Of a stretch of DNA of 38,236 nucleotides, positions 6,844 to 15,852 are shown one piece after another. The notes under the pieces are model-generated. The model had not been told where the DNA came from, searched no databases, and saw only the letters and a program-made list of their open reading frames with translations. Position 1 is the first letter of the stretch. Every line of letters starts with the position of its first letter. Source of the stretch: Atopobacter sp. AH10 (GTDB taxonomy: Bacteria; Bacillota; Bacilli; Lactobacillales; Aerococcaceae); assembly GCF_003664595.1 (NCBI RefSeq), contig NZ_QXPZ01000042.1, forward strand, positions 1 through 38,236. Direction: 5' to 3'. The translations under genes and the position numbers were made by a program.

Positions 6844-9100
6844 GGCGGATCACCTCAGCTGCCTTGACCAAGTTGATCAGGCTGGCAGTTGTTTCTTTTT
6901 CACCCCGAGTTTTGAGTCCACAGTCTGGATTGATCCATAGCTTTTCAGCTTTAACTTTTTTGAGGATCTTTCGCACTTGGTCTTCGATTTCTTCTTGAGA
7001 AGGAACACGTGGAGAGTGGATATCATAAACCCCAGGACCTACTTGAGTTTGGAAGTGGTTAGCTTGTAAGGAATCAAGAATTTGAAGGTCAGAACGAGAA
7101 GCTTCAAAAGTGATCACGTCAGCATCCATGTTGTCAATAGCAGGGATGATGTCAGTGAATTCGCTATAGCACATATGGGTGTGAATTTGGGTGTCTTCTT
7201 GGCAACCAGAATGAACGATACGGAAGGCAGGAATAGCCCAGTCAAGGTATTCTTTGTACCAGTCGCTCTTTCGAAGAGGTAATTTTTCACGGAGAGCGGC
7301 TTCGTCCACTTGGATGATTTTCACCCCATGAGCTTCAAGGTCTAATACTTCATCCCGAATAGCTAAGGCAATTTGCAAAGTAGATTCCTTCACAGAGATA
7401 TCTTCACGAGGGAAGGACCAGTTTAAGATAGTCACAGGACCAGTTAACATCCCTTTAACAGGTTTCTTGGTTAAACTTTGTGCGTATTCAGACCATTCAA
7501 CGGTGATGGATTGGCTTCTAGAAATGTCCCCCCAGATGATTGGCGGTTTCACGCAACGGGTACCGTAAGATTGAACCCAAGCTTTTTCAGTGAAGAGGTA
7601 GCCATTCAAGTGTTCACCGAAGTATTCCACCATGTCATTACGTTCGAATTCCCCATGAACTAAAACGTCAAGGCCAATTTCTTCTTGAAGAGCGATACAA
7701 TCTTTAATCTTTTGACGGTTGAAAGCTTTGTATTCTTCCTCAGTGATTTCGTTTTTACGGAAAGCCTTACGGTTAACTTTGACATCTCGTGTTTGAGGGA
7801 AAGAACCGATTGTAGTTGTTGGGAATAGAGGCAAGTGGAAAGCTTCTTTTTGCACTTTTTCCCGAACGGAGAACTCAGGCAAACGAGTGTAGTAACTGTC
7901 GTCGATAGCAGCCACACGTTGTTCGACTTTTTCATCGTGAGCGTCTGGACGGTTTGTAAACAAGGCTTGGTTAGCTTGGTAAGTCGCTTCGTTTGTGTAG
8001 TCCTTGTCAGCTAAAAGGCTCAATTCTTTCAATTCAGTTAACTTTTCTTCAGCAAAAGCAAAGTGAGCCTTGTAATGTTCAGGTAATTTGTTTTCATGTT
8101 TTAAGCTGTAAGGCACGTGCAAGAGCGAGCAAGAAGTGGATAGGTAGCTAGTAATACCTTTTTCCTTCAAGTGGTCTAAAACAGCTAAAGTTTTTTGGTA
8201 GTTGTTTTTCCAGATATTCTTCCCGTTGATCAAACCAGCGAAAAGGATCTTGTCTTCTGGGAAACTGTGGCTATCAACGAGGGATAAGCTTTGTACCCCT
8301 TCTAGGAAATCTAAACCGATCCCATCAATAGCCAAGTCTAAAACATCAGCATAGCAGTCACGGATGTCGCCAAAGTATGTTTGTAACAAGACCTTGCTTT
8401 GGCCTTTATGACGCAAGATTTCATTGTACAAGTCTTTTAACAAGGCTATGTCATCAGAATCCACGTCATGAACGAGGTAAGGTTCATCGAATTGCAACCA
8501 GCTGACATTTTCTTGAGCAAATTTGTCAAGATAAGCTGAGTAAGCCACTTTCAAGTCTTCGGCTAAATCTTTTAGGCTTCTGTCGCTGTGGTTTTTAGCT
8601 AATTTCAAGAGAGTGAAGGGACCGACGATAACAGGTTTCGTTTCAATACCTAATGCTTTAGCTTCATGGTATTCATCGAAAGGCTTTGTCCCTTGTAATT
8701 GGATCTTGGTGTTTGCTTCGATTTCTGGAACCATGTAGTGGTAGTTGGTGTTGAACCATTTTTTCATGGCAAGAGCCTTAACGTCCCCTTTTTCGCCTTG
8801 ATAACCACGAGCTTGAGCAAAGTAGGTATCAAGTTCTGACAAACCTAAGTCAGTGTAGCGTTGAGGAATGATGTTGAAGAGGTTAGCGGTGTCTAGCAAA
8901 ATATCGTAGAAAGAGAAATCGTTAGAAGGAATTAAATCCAAACCACTTGCTTTTTGGACTTGCCAATTCGCTTCTCGCAAAGATTTTGCGGTAGCTTTTA
9001 ATTCTTCTTGAGTGATCTTACCCTTGAAATATTTTTCAGTCGCAAATTTCAATTCACGTAATCCACCCACTCGAGGGTAACCAATAATACTTGTTTTCAT
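6821..9100 (-). CDS. metE: cobalamin-independent methionine synthase
   Basis: Transfers a methyl group from 5-methyl-THF (polyglutamate) to homocysteine, forming methionine without vitamin B12. At 759 residues it is full length with two barrel halves. The C-terminal catalytic half carries the zinc ligands: HTHMCYSEF around residue 643 and NPDCGLKTR around 728. QVGPGVYDIHSPRVPS lies between them. The N-terminal half begins SIIGYPRVGGLRELKFATE. ATG 9100 has an AGGAGTG site. Its stop overlaps metF. A same-strand LysR-type gene lies directly upstream and is the obvious candidate regulator. Having MetE implies B12-free methionine synthesis. Confidence 0.96.
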   Translation of the reverse strand: MKTSIIGYPRVGGLRELKFATEKYFKGKITQEELKATAKSLREANWQVQKASGLDLIPSNDFSFYDILLDTANLFNIIPQRYTDLGLSELDTYFAQARGYQGEKGDVKALAMKKWFNTNYHYMVPEIEANTKIQLQGTKPFDEYHEAKALGIETKPVIVGPFTLLKLAKNHSDRSLKDLAEDLKVAYSAYLDKFAQENVSWLQFDEPYLVHDVDSDDIALLKDLYNEILRHKGQSKVLLQTYFGDIRDCYADVLDLAIDGIGLDFLEGVQSLSLVDSHSFPEDKILFAGLINGKNIWKNNYQKTLAVLDHLKEKGITSYLSTSCSLLHVPYSLKHENKLPEHYKAHFAFAEEKLTELKELSLLADKDYTNEATYQANQALFTNRPDAHDEKVEQRVAAIDDSYYTRLPEFSVREKVQKEAFHLPLFPTTTIGSFPQTRDVKVNRKAFRKNEITEEEYKAFNRQKIKDCIALQEEIGLDVLVHGEFERNDMVEYFGEHLNGYLFTEKAWVQSYGTRCVKPPIIWGDISRSQSITVEWSEYAQSLTKKPVKGMLTGPVTILNWSFPREDISVKESTLQIALAIRDEVLDLEAHGVKIIQVDEAALREKLPLRKSDWYKEYLDWAIPAFRIVHSGCQEDTQIHTHMCYSEFTDIIPAIDNMDADVITFEASRSDLQILDSLQANHFQTQVGPGVYDIHSPRVPSQEEIEDQVRKILKKVKAEKLWINPDCGLKTRGEKETTASLINLVKAAEVIRHEYTRSI

Positions 9101-9146
9101 AACTTAACACTCCTAATCTATGTTCTTTTTTTAGATAAACAAATAA

Positions 9147-9180
9147 CTCCACTTGTTGACTCATAGTATAACAAGTGGAG
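9147..9180 (-). promoter_or_regulatory. inverted repeat in the metE leader
   Basis: A perfect 11-bp inverted repeat (CTCCACTTGTT / AACAAGTGGAG) with a 12-base loop ends about 46 bp before the metE start. On the minus strand it is followed by TTATTTGTTTATC, only moderately U-rich, so it may be an attenuator, an mRNA-stabilising hairpin, or a terminator of the upstream LysR gene. The rest of the 9101-9416 gap shows no clear consensus promoter. Confidence 0.5.
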
Positions 9181-9416
9181 CTTATTAGTGTTAATATTTA
9201 TTTTTTATGGTTTGGTATTCCTTTTAGTTATAGCAGAGAACGGACGATGCTTTTACACTAAGCTTTGAGGATAAAGCTGACTTTTAAGGAGCTGTACGAT
9301 CTAGATTTATAGCGAAGAAGGTTCGACCCTATGGAGAAAATTGGGTGAGAGACTCTCTTGCCCTATAGTAGACCTGTTCAATAGACCTGTTTAGTGACAA
9401 AAAGCGATCTCTGCTT

Positions 9417-10328
9417 TTAGGGCACAGGGTGGGTAATGTTGTATTGAAGGTGCTTGATGTAGCTCTTGCTGATGTCGTTGAGAGGGCGATCTTGGGGGGA
9501 AATATAGCCGATTTCCATTTCTTCAGAGGAAATAAGGGGGATGGCAACGATATTAGACCCGTTCAAGTTTTCGTTTAAAATCCCAGAGGAAATGGTATAG
9601 CCGTTTAAACCGATCATGAGATTAAAGATGGTAGCCCGATCAGTGACGATGATATTCTTTAGAGAAGTTTCAGTGGAATGCAATTCTTCCGAGAAGTAGA
9701 AAGAGTTGTTAATTCCTTGCTCATAAGTGAGGCGTGGGTAAGCTTTTAAATCGTCTAAAGTGACAGACTTTTGCTTAGCGAGCGGATTATCACGGCTCAC
9801 GAAAACGTGAGGTTTAGCCACGAACAGAGAGCTGAAGCTTAGGCCTTCACTTTCCAAGATACGTAGAATCACTTGACGGTTAAAATTACTTAAGAAGAGA
9901 ACACCTAATTCAGACCGATAATTTTTAACATCTTCGATAATACTGTAAGTTAGCGTTTCACGTAAGGAAAATTCGTATTTCTCTCGGCCATATTCTTTGA
10001 CTAAATCGACAAAAGCATTGACAACGAAGGCGTAGTGCTGTGCTGAAATAGCAAAGACACGCTTGCTTTTTTCTTTGTGTTTAAATTCGCTCTCGAGTAG
10101 GTCGGCCTGCTCGACGACTTGCCTAGAATAAGCTAAAAATTTAGAACCTTGCTCGGATAAATACACCCCACGATTATTACGATTGAAGATGGTGATGCCC
10201 ATTTCTTCTTCCATTTCTGAAACACATTTGGACAGAGAAGGTTGAGAAACCAATAATTTTTTGGCGGCTGCCGTGATCGAACCACATTCGGCGATGGCAA
10301 TAATATATTTGAGTTGTTGTAATTTCAT
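9417..10328 (-). CDS. LysR-family transcriptional regulator, probably of methionine/cysteine genes
   Basis: 303 residues with the LysR layout: an N-terminal winged helix-turn-helix (MKLQQLKYIIAIAECGSITAAAKKLLVSQPSLSKCVSEMEEE, about 1-45), a linker helix to about 90, and a two-lobed periplasmic-binding-like effector domain to the end. It lies immediately upstream of metE and on the same strand, not divergent as is classical for LysR regulators. Streptococci control metEF and related genes with LysR proteins (MtaR/MetR, CmbR), so position suggests that role. The effector, possibly homocysteine or O-acetylserine, is an inference. A GGTGGC-type site precedes ATG 10328. Confidence 0.85.
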   Translation of the reverse strand: MKLQQLKYIIAIAECGSITAAAKKLLVSQPSLSKCVSEMEEEMGITIFNRNNRGVYLSEQGSKFLAYSRQVVEQADLLESEFKHKEKSKRVFAISAQHYAFVVNAFVDLVKEYGREKYEFSLRETLTYSIIEDVKNYRSELGVLFLSNFNRQVILRILESEGLSFSSLFVAKPHVFVSRDNPLAKQKSVTLDDLKAYPRLTYEQGINNSFYFSEELHSTETSLKNIIVTDRATIFNLMIGLNGYTISSGILNENLNGSNIVAIPLISSEEMEIGYISPQDRPLNDISKSYIKHLQYNITHPVP

Positions 10329-10482
10329 GAAGCCACCTCTTTCGACTTTTGACTTTGATTATAAGAGATAGTAAAGAACTTGTCGATATATTTCAGTGTT
10401 TTTTAGGTATAGATTAAATAAATAAAAAAAGAAAGGCATTTCATAACATAAGTTATTCGCTTTCATTACAAAGCATCAAAAA

Positions 10483-10574
10483 AATAAGTCTCGTCAAAAG
10501 GAGGAGGCTTATTTATCCGTGATCTGTTGACCTTGCAAAAGATAGTGGCCGTCAAAAGGGGCGAGCTTATTATC
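10483..10574. repeat. hairpin plus duplicated segment between the LysR gene and the NRPS gene
   Basis: AATAAGTCTC / GAGGCTTATT (10483-10492 and 10504-10513) form a stem whose minus-strand side is followed by TTTTTTT, so it would terminate leftward transcription. Its right part (CGTCAAAAGG...CTTATT, 10492-10516) recurs 58 bp later at 10550-10574. The remainder of 10329-10801 is AT-rich and carries no gene I can support. Confidence 0.55.
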
Positions 10575-10667
10575 ATGGAACTTTTTCGCTCGATTGTGGT
10601 AAGAGGGTATCCTCTCTTTCTTTATTGTAAAGGTCAGCAGTATTCTAGAGGAGCCCATTCTTTTTTT

Positions 10668-10696
10668 TTATGAAAGCTCTATAAGTATTCTATAAA
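10668..10696 (+). promoter_or_regulatory. candidate promoter of the NRPS-MFS operon
   Basis: TTATGA (10668-10673), a 17-bp spacer and TATAAA (10691-10696) lie about 105 bp before the NRPS start. The -35 box is weak. A TTGACA at 10769 is too close to the start codon to have a usable -10. No known operator is visible. Confidence 0.35.
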
Positions 10697-10801
10697 GATA
10701 TGTTAGGGAAAAGAAATATTATGTTAGACTAATAAAAATCATAGCAGAAAGTCATCTAGTGAGAAATTTTGACATTAAATGTAGAATGAAAAGGAGGGAT
10801 A

Positions 10802-13800
10802 ATGATGGGAGCTAAGGAGGATTTTTTGAATGTGGATAATAAAGACTATAAGGATGTCGTTGACCGATTAATCGTCAATATCTTGACCACTAAAGTGAAA
10901 ATAGTTGAAGATGACGGCCTGTATGAAAAGTACAGCGAGAAAGCTTGGGAAAAAGTTCTGGAAAGATTCCGACAATGTGGAGGAGAATCATTCTCGGATT
11001 TTAAAAAGATCTTTCACATCAGTTCAGAATATAAGCGTTACTGGGGCTATTCTCCTGAAATTATTAGAGAGATATACCATCGTTTTTATCAACATATATC
11101 GTCTAGTGAGTTTATCAAACAATTAAAAACTAATGTGATTCAACATCCTCAGAAAATAGCTGTTTTTTCAGACGACAAGGACCTGACTTATGACGAGTTA
11201 GATAAACTATCTGATAAGCTAGCTAGCGCATTGTTAAAATTTAAGTCAGATTATGTAGTGGTCAATTACCCTCATCGCTATGAGATGATACCCATCGTCT
11301 ATGGTATTTTAAAAGCCGGTAAAGTTTATGTCCCAGTAGACCATACAGCCCCAGAAAAAGAAATAGAAGTAATTAGGGAGAAATTCCCACATAGTATTTA
11401 TCTGAGTGACAGAGAGTCGGACTTGGATGTGCGCAAGGTATTTGCGGATGAAGACGAATTGATAGACTATCGTGAAAATAAATTAGCCTATATTATTCAT
11501 ACATCTGGGACAACGGGTAAACCTAAAGGAGTTTGTGCCACGAGAAAAAATTTAAATTATATCATGAAGGCCTGTCAGTCTTTTGCTCCTGTAGAGGAGG
11601 GAGACTGCTATTTATTTTCAACTCGAAATACGTTTGATGTTTCCATCACAGAACTGTTTGGCTTTCTATATCATGCTGGGAGTGTCTATGTTTACTCGGT
11701 CAAGAACAAGAATTTCTACAAAGAATTACCTGGCTTGATCCAGCGCTTTTCTATCACACATGTTGCCTTATCGCCAACTGTATTAGGTCTTTTACTGAAA
11801 TATAACCATCAAAAAGGATTAGATCAAATTGATAGATTGAAATATTTGATGATTGCAGGTGAAGAATTTAAGTATGAATTATTGCGCTTGGTCCATGAAA
11901 AGCTGAATAAAGTTCAGGTGATTAATGTCTATGGACCAACTGAAACAAGCGTTTATGCCAGCTACTTTAATACAAAAGACATGACTGAGGCTGAACATTT
12001 GAATAAGAAAGTCCCAATTGGGAAAGCTTTACCTGGAGTTCAGTTGAAAATAGTGAATGACGAATTGTTGATCGGAGGGCTTGGTGTTACTGATGGCTAC
12101 TATAAGGATTTAAGTCAGACAAGAGAAAAATTTACAGCTATAGATGGGGAATTGTTCTATCATACAGGAGATGTGGTTGGAAAAAATAATGATGTCTTTA
12201 TCTATAAAGCTAGGCGAGATCATCAAATCCAATTGTTTGGTATTAGGTTAGAATTAGGAGAAGTTCGCTCGACTATTGCTAGCATTATAAATGATCCTTC
12301 TAGAGATATAGAAGTGATCTTTGAAAACAATATGCTGATGCTTTTTTATACAGGGGAAAAGATAGCTCATTTGCGAGAAAAATTGGAAAAAGAGATGGTT
12401 TCCTATAAAGTCCCTACTAAGTTGACGCATGTGGCAGAATTCCCTTTGACAAGTAGTGGGAAAATAGATAAGAAAGCCCTCTTGGAGAAAGTTTTCGTAA
12501 GGGAAAAAAGTCAAACGAAAGTAAACAAGCTAGAAGAGACAGTTTTAGCTGTAGTAGAGACGATCATGCAGCAAAAAGTCACGCTGGATGACAATTTGTT
12601 AGACATGGGGTTAAACTCCTTGAATTCTATCGAACTCGTATTAGAACTAGAAGAAAGGCTAGGGCTTAATTTAGACCATTTAAACGTCTATGTGAATTCT
12701 TCAGTGCGTAAAATAGTCGGCTTTATGGAAGACTTAGAAGAAATAAGGGATAGGGGCTTTGATAGTGGCTTAAGCCATAAAGTAAGGCTAAAGAATATTC
12801 CTTTAATGAGAAAAATTGAGTATACTTATCCTAGCTTTTTTTATGCTAGAATATATCATACACTGAACTTTGATAGCCAGTTAATAGGCAGAATTTATCT
12901 CGAAAAGAATCAGATGACTTATGAAGAAATTATCCATAAATTGTCTAAAATTGAGGCCTTCAGGTCAGTTTTGTCCAAGGATTTAGACCATTTTGAAGTC
13001 CTTGATACCCCGATCAATATCTCCAAAGTAGAAGTAGATGATGCGAGAATAGACTTGTCTGAACAGCTCAGTCAGTTAGTGAAAGAAAGTAAAGACAATA
13101 GAGGACTCTTGTATAAATTTGCTTTTTTAGAAAGCGAACAGGAAGCTGTACTTCATTACGCTATCGATCATAGCATAGCGGATCTAGCTTCCCTAGATGT
13201 CTTAGAGAGGTATATATTGGGGCTAATCCCAAGAACGACGAACTATTCTTCCTATATCAAAGAAGTGTATGCACAAAATAAACTGGCAGATGTGAAGAAA
13301 GACTTGGGTAAATTTAGCGGGCAAGACGATAAGCAAGTCGCCGAAATTTTGACTCATTTAGAAGACAAAACGACTGTGGTGAGCTTGAATTACTTACGAG
13401 CTGACACAAAGCAGGTCTACACGGAAATACTTTTATATCTGCGCCAACACTTCCTTAAGCTTTATCAGTTAGACCATGTCAAGGTCAATCTCATTTATAA
13501 TATCCGTCGATTTAAGGATCAGCTGGATTTTACGTCCACAATAGGGGATTTGCACCTAGGCCTAAGCTTTAAATTGAACCGTGAGGGAAATATAGAAGAA
13601 GAACTGGATCACTTAATCCACTATTATAAGGAAAAGATGTTTAACCCTAAAGCAATTGGCTATAAGCATTTTCCTAGAATGAATGCGGATGAAAAAGCCA
13701 TCGTGGAGTGCTTTGATGAAAGCGTGTATATCTCTGTTGACTTTTTAGGGGTCTTATCTCGTCAAGAATTTAAGCAAGTGCAAGAGAAAAGTTCTGAAAC

Positions 13801-13906
13801 AAGGAATGAAATCAATAAATTAAATGGGCGGAAAATGAATATTAGCGCCTATATTGTGGATAATCAGCTCAAACTCATACTATCTAAACAGATTAGTGGA
13901 GAGTAA
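10802..13906 (+). CDS. single-module nonribosomal peptide synthetase-like protein (A-T-C)
   Basis: 1034 residues. The first ~105 are unassigned. A complete adenylation domain follows: LTYDEL, HTSGTTGKPKGV near 232, FDVSITELF, NVYGPTETSVYAS, YHTGD, RDHQIQLFGIRLELGEV, and SSGKIDKKAL near 551 with the A10 lysine. A carrier domain (LDMGLNSLNSIEL) has its likely phosphopantetheine serine near 606. The last ~380 residues look like a condensation domain: FRSVL, DHSIADL near 789-795 (HHxxxDG with the catalytic second His and the Asp kept, first His and Gly lost), and a NIRR...STIGDLHLG block. No thioesterase or reductase is seen. Aligned by eye to GrsA, the pocket reads D-T-A-M-A-V-V-Y-K; Asp235 and Lys517 suggest an alpha-amino acid, but I recognise no substrate. 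An AAGGAGG site precedes ATG 10802. The exporter follows after 18 bp. Function is inferred. Confidence 0.85.
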   Translation: MMGAKEDFLNVDNKDYKDVVDRLIVNILTTKVKIVEDDGLYEKYSEKAWEKVLERFRQCGGESFSDFKKIFHISSEYKRYWGYSPEIIREIYHRFYQHISSSEFIKQLKTNVIQHPQKIAVFSDDKDLTYDELDKLSDKLASALLKFKSDYVVVNYPHRYEMIPIVYGILKAGKVYVPVDHTAPEKEIEVIREKFPHSIYLSDRESDLDVRKVFADEDELIDYRENKLAYIIHTSGTTGKPKGVCATRKNLNYIMKACQSFAPVEEGDCYLFSTRNTFDVSITELFGFLYHAGSVYVYSVKNKNFYKELPGLIQRFSITHVALSPTVLGLLLKYNHQKGLDQIDRLKYLMIAGEEFKYELLRLVHEKLNKVQVINVYGPTETSVYASYFNTKDMTEAEHLNKKVPIGKALPGVQLKIVNDELLIGGLGVTDGYYKDLSQTREKFTAIDGELFYHTGDVVGKNNDVFIYKARRDHQIQLFGIRLELGEVRSTIASIINDPSRDIEVIFENNMLMLFYTGEKIAHLREKLEKEMVSYKVPTKLTHVAEFPLTSSGKIDKKALLEKVFVREKSQTKVNKLEETVLAVVETIMQQKVTLDDNLLDMGLNSLNSIELVLELEERLGLNLDHLNVYVNSSVRKIVGFMEDLEEIRDRGFDSGLSHKVRLKNIPLMRKIEYTYPSFFYARIYHTLNFDSQLIGRIYLEKNQMTYEEIIHKLSKIEAFRSVLSKDLDHFEVLDTPINISKVEVDDARIDLSEQLSQLVKESKDNRGLLYKFAFLESEQEAVLHYAIDHSIADLASLDVLERYILGLIPRTTNYSSYIKEVYAQNKLADVKKDLGKFSGQDDKQVAEILTHLEDKTTVVSLNYLRADTKQVYTEILLYLRQHFLKLYQLDHVKVNLIYNIRRFKDQLDFTSTIGDLHLGLSFKLNREGNIEEELDHLIHYYKEKMFNPKAIGYKHFPRMNADEKAIVECFDESVYISVDFLGVLSRQEFKQVQEKSSETRNEINKLNGRKMNISAYIVDNQLKLILSKQISGE

Positions 13907-13924
13907 AAGGATGAAGGAGGCTTT

Positions 13925-15133
13925 ATGGAGAAAGAAAAGAGAAATATACAATGGATAGTCACGAGTAGGATGATTTCTCGTGTGGGAGATATCATGTTTG
14001 ATGTCGCTAATAATACTTTTTTTGTGGGGATCAATCCACGGTCTTTATCCTTGGTAGCTATTTACCAATCCTTGGAAAGTTTGATCGGGATCCTTTTTAA
14101 TTTATTTGGAGGAGTTTTCGCGGATAATTTTAGAAGGAAGAAAATACTTGTGGCAAGCAATGTTTTCTGTGGACTAGCCTGCCTACTGATTTCCTTGATA
14201 TCTATTGAAAAGTGGTTAGTCTATGCCATTATCCTGACGAATGTGTTCTTAGCTTTTATGAATGCTTTTTCAGGACCTTCCTATAAGGCTTTTACCAAAG
14301 AAATTGTTAGCCAAGACAGCATCACACGCCTGAATTCTTTGTTAGAAACGACCAGTACCATGGTGAAAGTCTCCATTCCAATGATCGCCCTCTTTTTCTA
14401 TAAGAAAATAGGGATAAATGGGGTACTGCTATTAGATGGCCTATCCTTTTTACTAGCTGCACTCATGCTCTTCTTCATTGTTCCGATTAACGAGGAAGTC
14501 AGCAGAAAAGAAAAGATGAGCCTTGTTGCCATTTTTGATGACCTAAAAATAGGCTTTCGATATGTCTACCAACATAAAACTGTTTTTCTCATTATTCTCC
14601 TCTCTGCCTTGGTCAACTTTTTCCTAGCAGCCTATAATTTGTTACTTCCTTATAGCAGTCAAGTTTTCACCGGCCTTTCTGATAAACTATATGGAAGCTT
14701 TTTAACGGCTGAGGCTATCGGTGGCTTTATCGGCGCTATGCTGTCGAGCTTTGTGAACAAAGAACTATCCAGCAAAAGCTTGATGCGCTTTTTAGCTTTA
14801 TCCGGCTTGATGTTAGTCTTGTCCGCACCACTGTATTTCTTCTTCCACCATACGTTGCTTTTAGCGGTATCGCCAGCCTTGTTCAGCTTATTCTTGGCTA
14901 TTTTTAACATCCAATTTTTCTCTATTGTGCAAAGAGATGTCGACAACCAATTTTTAGGACGCGTCTTCGGGATTATTTTTACGGTGGCCATCCTCTTTAT
15001 GCCAATAGGTACAGGCTTTTTCTCTGCCATATTAAATCCGAGAAACACCTATAATTTCTGCTGGATCGGAACAGCTGTCTGCCTATTAGCGCTAGTTTTT
15101 GAAGGCTTATTTAAGCGGTATGAAGTGAAATAA
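13925..15133 (+). CDS. MFS transporter, probable exporter of the NRPS product
   Basis: 402 residues with about twelve hydrophobic segments and the MFS loop-2/3 motif GGVFADNFRRKKIL near residue 58. The overall look (SRMISRVGDIMFDVANN start, EVVxQDSITRLNS-like loop) resembles the EntS/MFS_3 group of drug and siderophore exporters. It begins 18 bp after the NRPS stop with a clear AAGGAGG site, so the two are one operon, and export of the peptide or amino-acid derivative is the natural guess. The last 33 coding bases plus the stop are tandemly triplicated downstream (15101-15211). A terminator follows at 15411. Confidence 0.87.
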   Translation: MEKEKRNIQWIVTSRMISRVGDIMFDVANNTFFVGINPRSLSLVAIYQSLESLIGILFNLFGGVFADNFRRKKILVASNVFCGLACLLISLISIEKWLVYAIILTNVFLAFMNAFSGPSYKAFTKEIVSQDSITRLNSLLETTSTMVKVSIPMIALFFYKKIGINGVLLLDGLSFLLAALMLFFIVPINEEVSRKEKMSLVAIFDDLKIGFRYVYQHKTVFLIILLSALVNFFLAAYNLLLPYSSQVFTGLSDKLYGSFLTAEAIGGFIGAMLSSFVNKELSSKSLMRFLALSGLMLVLSAPLYFFFHHTLLLAVSPALFSLFLAIFNIQFFSIVQRDVDNQFLGRVFGIIFTVAILFMPIGTGFFSAILNPRNTYNFCWIGTAVCLLALVFEGLFKRYEVK

Positions 15134-15211
15134 ATTCGAAGGTCTATTTAAGCGATAAGAAGTGAAATAAATTGTAAGGCCTATTTAAGAGATAAGAAGT
15201 GAAATAAAAAC
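15101..15211 (+). repeat. three 37-bp copies of the MFS gene 3' end
   Basis: Unit 1 (15101-15137) is the end of the transporter gene, coding for EGLFKRYEVK and its TAA. Units 2 (15138-15174) and 3 (15175-15211) are diverged copies that keep most of the same bases, including TATTTAAG and AAGTGAAATAAA. Because 37 is not a multiple of three, extra copies fall after the stop and do not lengthen the protein. Confidence 0.9.
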
Positions 15212-15237
15212 GGCTAGAAGGGATGGGAATAGGTACG

Positions 15238-15395
15238 GATTTTGTAGAGAGATAATGATCCAGATGAATTTCAGAGGGTTTAGTGTAGGTTTTTTCGATA
15301 GATAGGGTCGTGATCCAGCTAAATTTCAGGAGATTTAGTGTAGGGCTTTTCGATAGAGAGTGACATGATCTAGATAAATTTCAAGAGATTTTAAG
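15238..15395. repeat. three diverged copies of a ~52-57-bp unit
   Basis: Each copy contains a GAT(A)GAGAG-like start, then ATGATC(C/T)AG-TAAATTTCA and GATTTAGTGTAGG. The copies lie between the MFS gene repeats and the terminator at 15411, so the whole 3' UTR of the NRPS operon is repetitive. Confidence 0.8.
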
Positions 15396-15410
15396 ACCCA
15401 TTAAAAAATT

Positions 15411-15459
15411 AAAGCTCAAGGACTTGGTAAGCTAAGCTACCAATTGCCTTGAGCTTTTT
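15411..15459 (+). terminator. terminator of the NRPS-MFS operon
   Basis: AAAGCTCAAGG pairs with CCTTGAGCTTT, with an inner TTGGTA/TACCAA stem, followed by TTTTTC. On the minus strand the tail is also A/T-rich. Positions 15460-15768 that follow hold nothing I can support. Confidence 0.8.
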
Positions 15460-15768
15460 CAATAGCTCTTATAGTAAACGCTGTCATAAAGGGAAAACTT
15501 TTGCTTGAGGAAGGGTATTTATCGAATCCTGTAGAAAAGTATGAGGGAGGCTAGTCCTTGACGGTGAGAGAGTTTGTAGGCGGGGGGATTTGTATAAGTG
15601 ACCGCAGTTGCTTTTATCTGAATAAAAGGGCTACTGTCACTCGGTAGCTACCGTGCGAAAGATAGATAGAGACTTTATATAGATTGGGGCTAGCGTGAGT
15701 GGAAGCCTGACCGCTATTTGTAGATGGTCTGGACGAAGGGATGATCAATCGCCTTTTTTCAAGACAAA

Positions 15769-15799
15769 AAAGGTGAACGCCTATTAGACGTTCACCCTT
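15769..15799 (-). terminator. terminator of the LPXTG surface-protein gene
   Basis: GGTGAACG / CGTTCACC stem (with flanking AAG/CTT) has a nine-base loop. On the minus strand it is followed by TTTTTTGTCTTG, so it ends transcription of the surface-protein gene whose stop lies at 15853. Confidence 0.8.
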
Positions 15800-15852
15800 C
15801 AGTGAAGATTTACTTGTTCAATTGCTTTTTACAAGTAGGATAAGCGTTTTGC

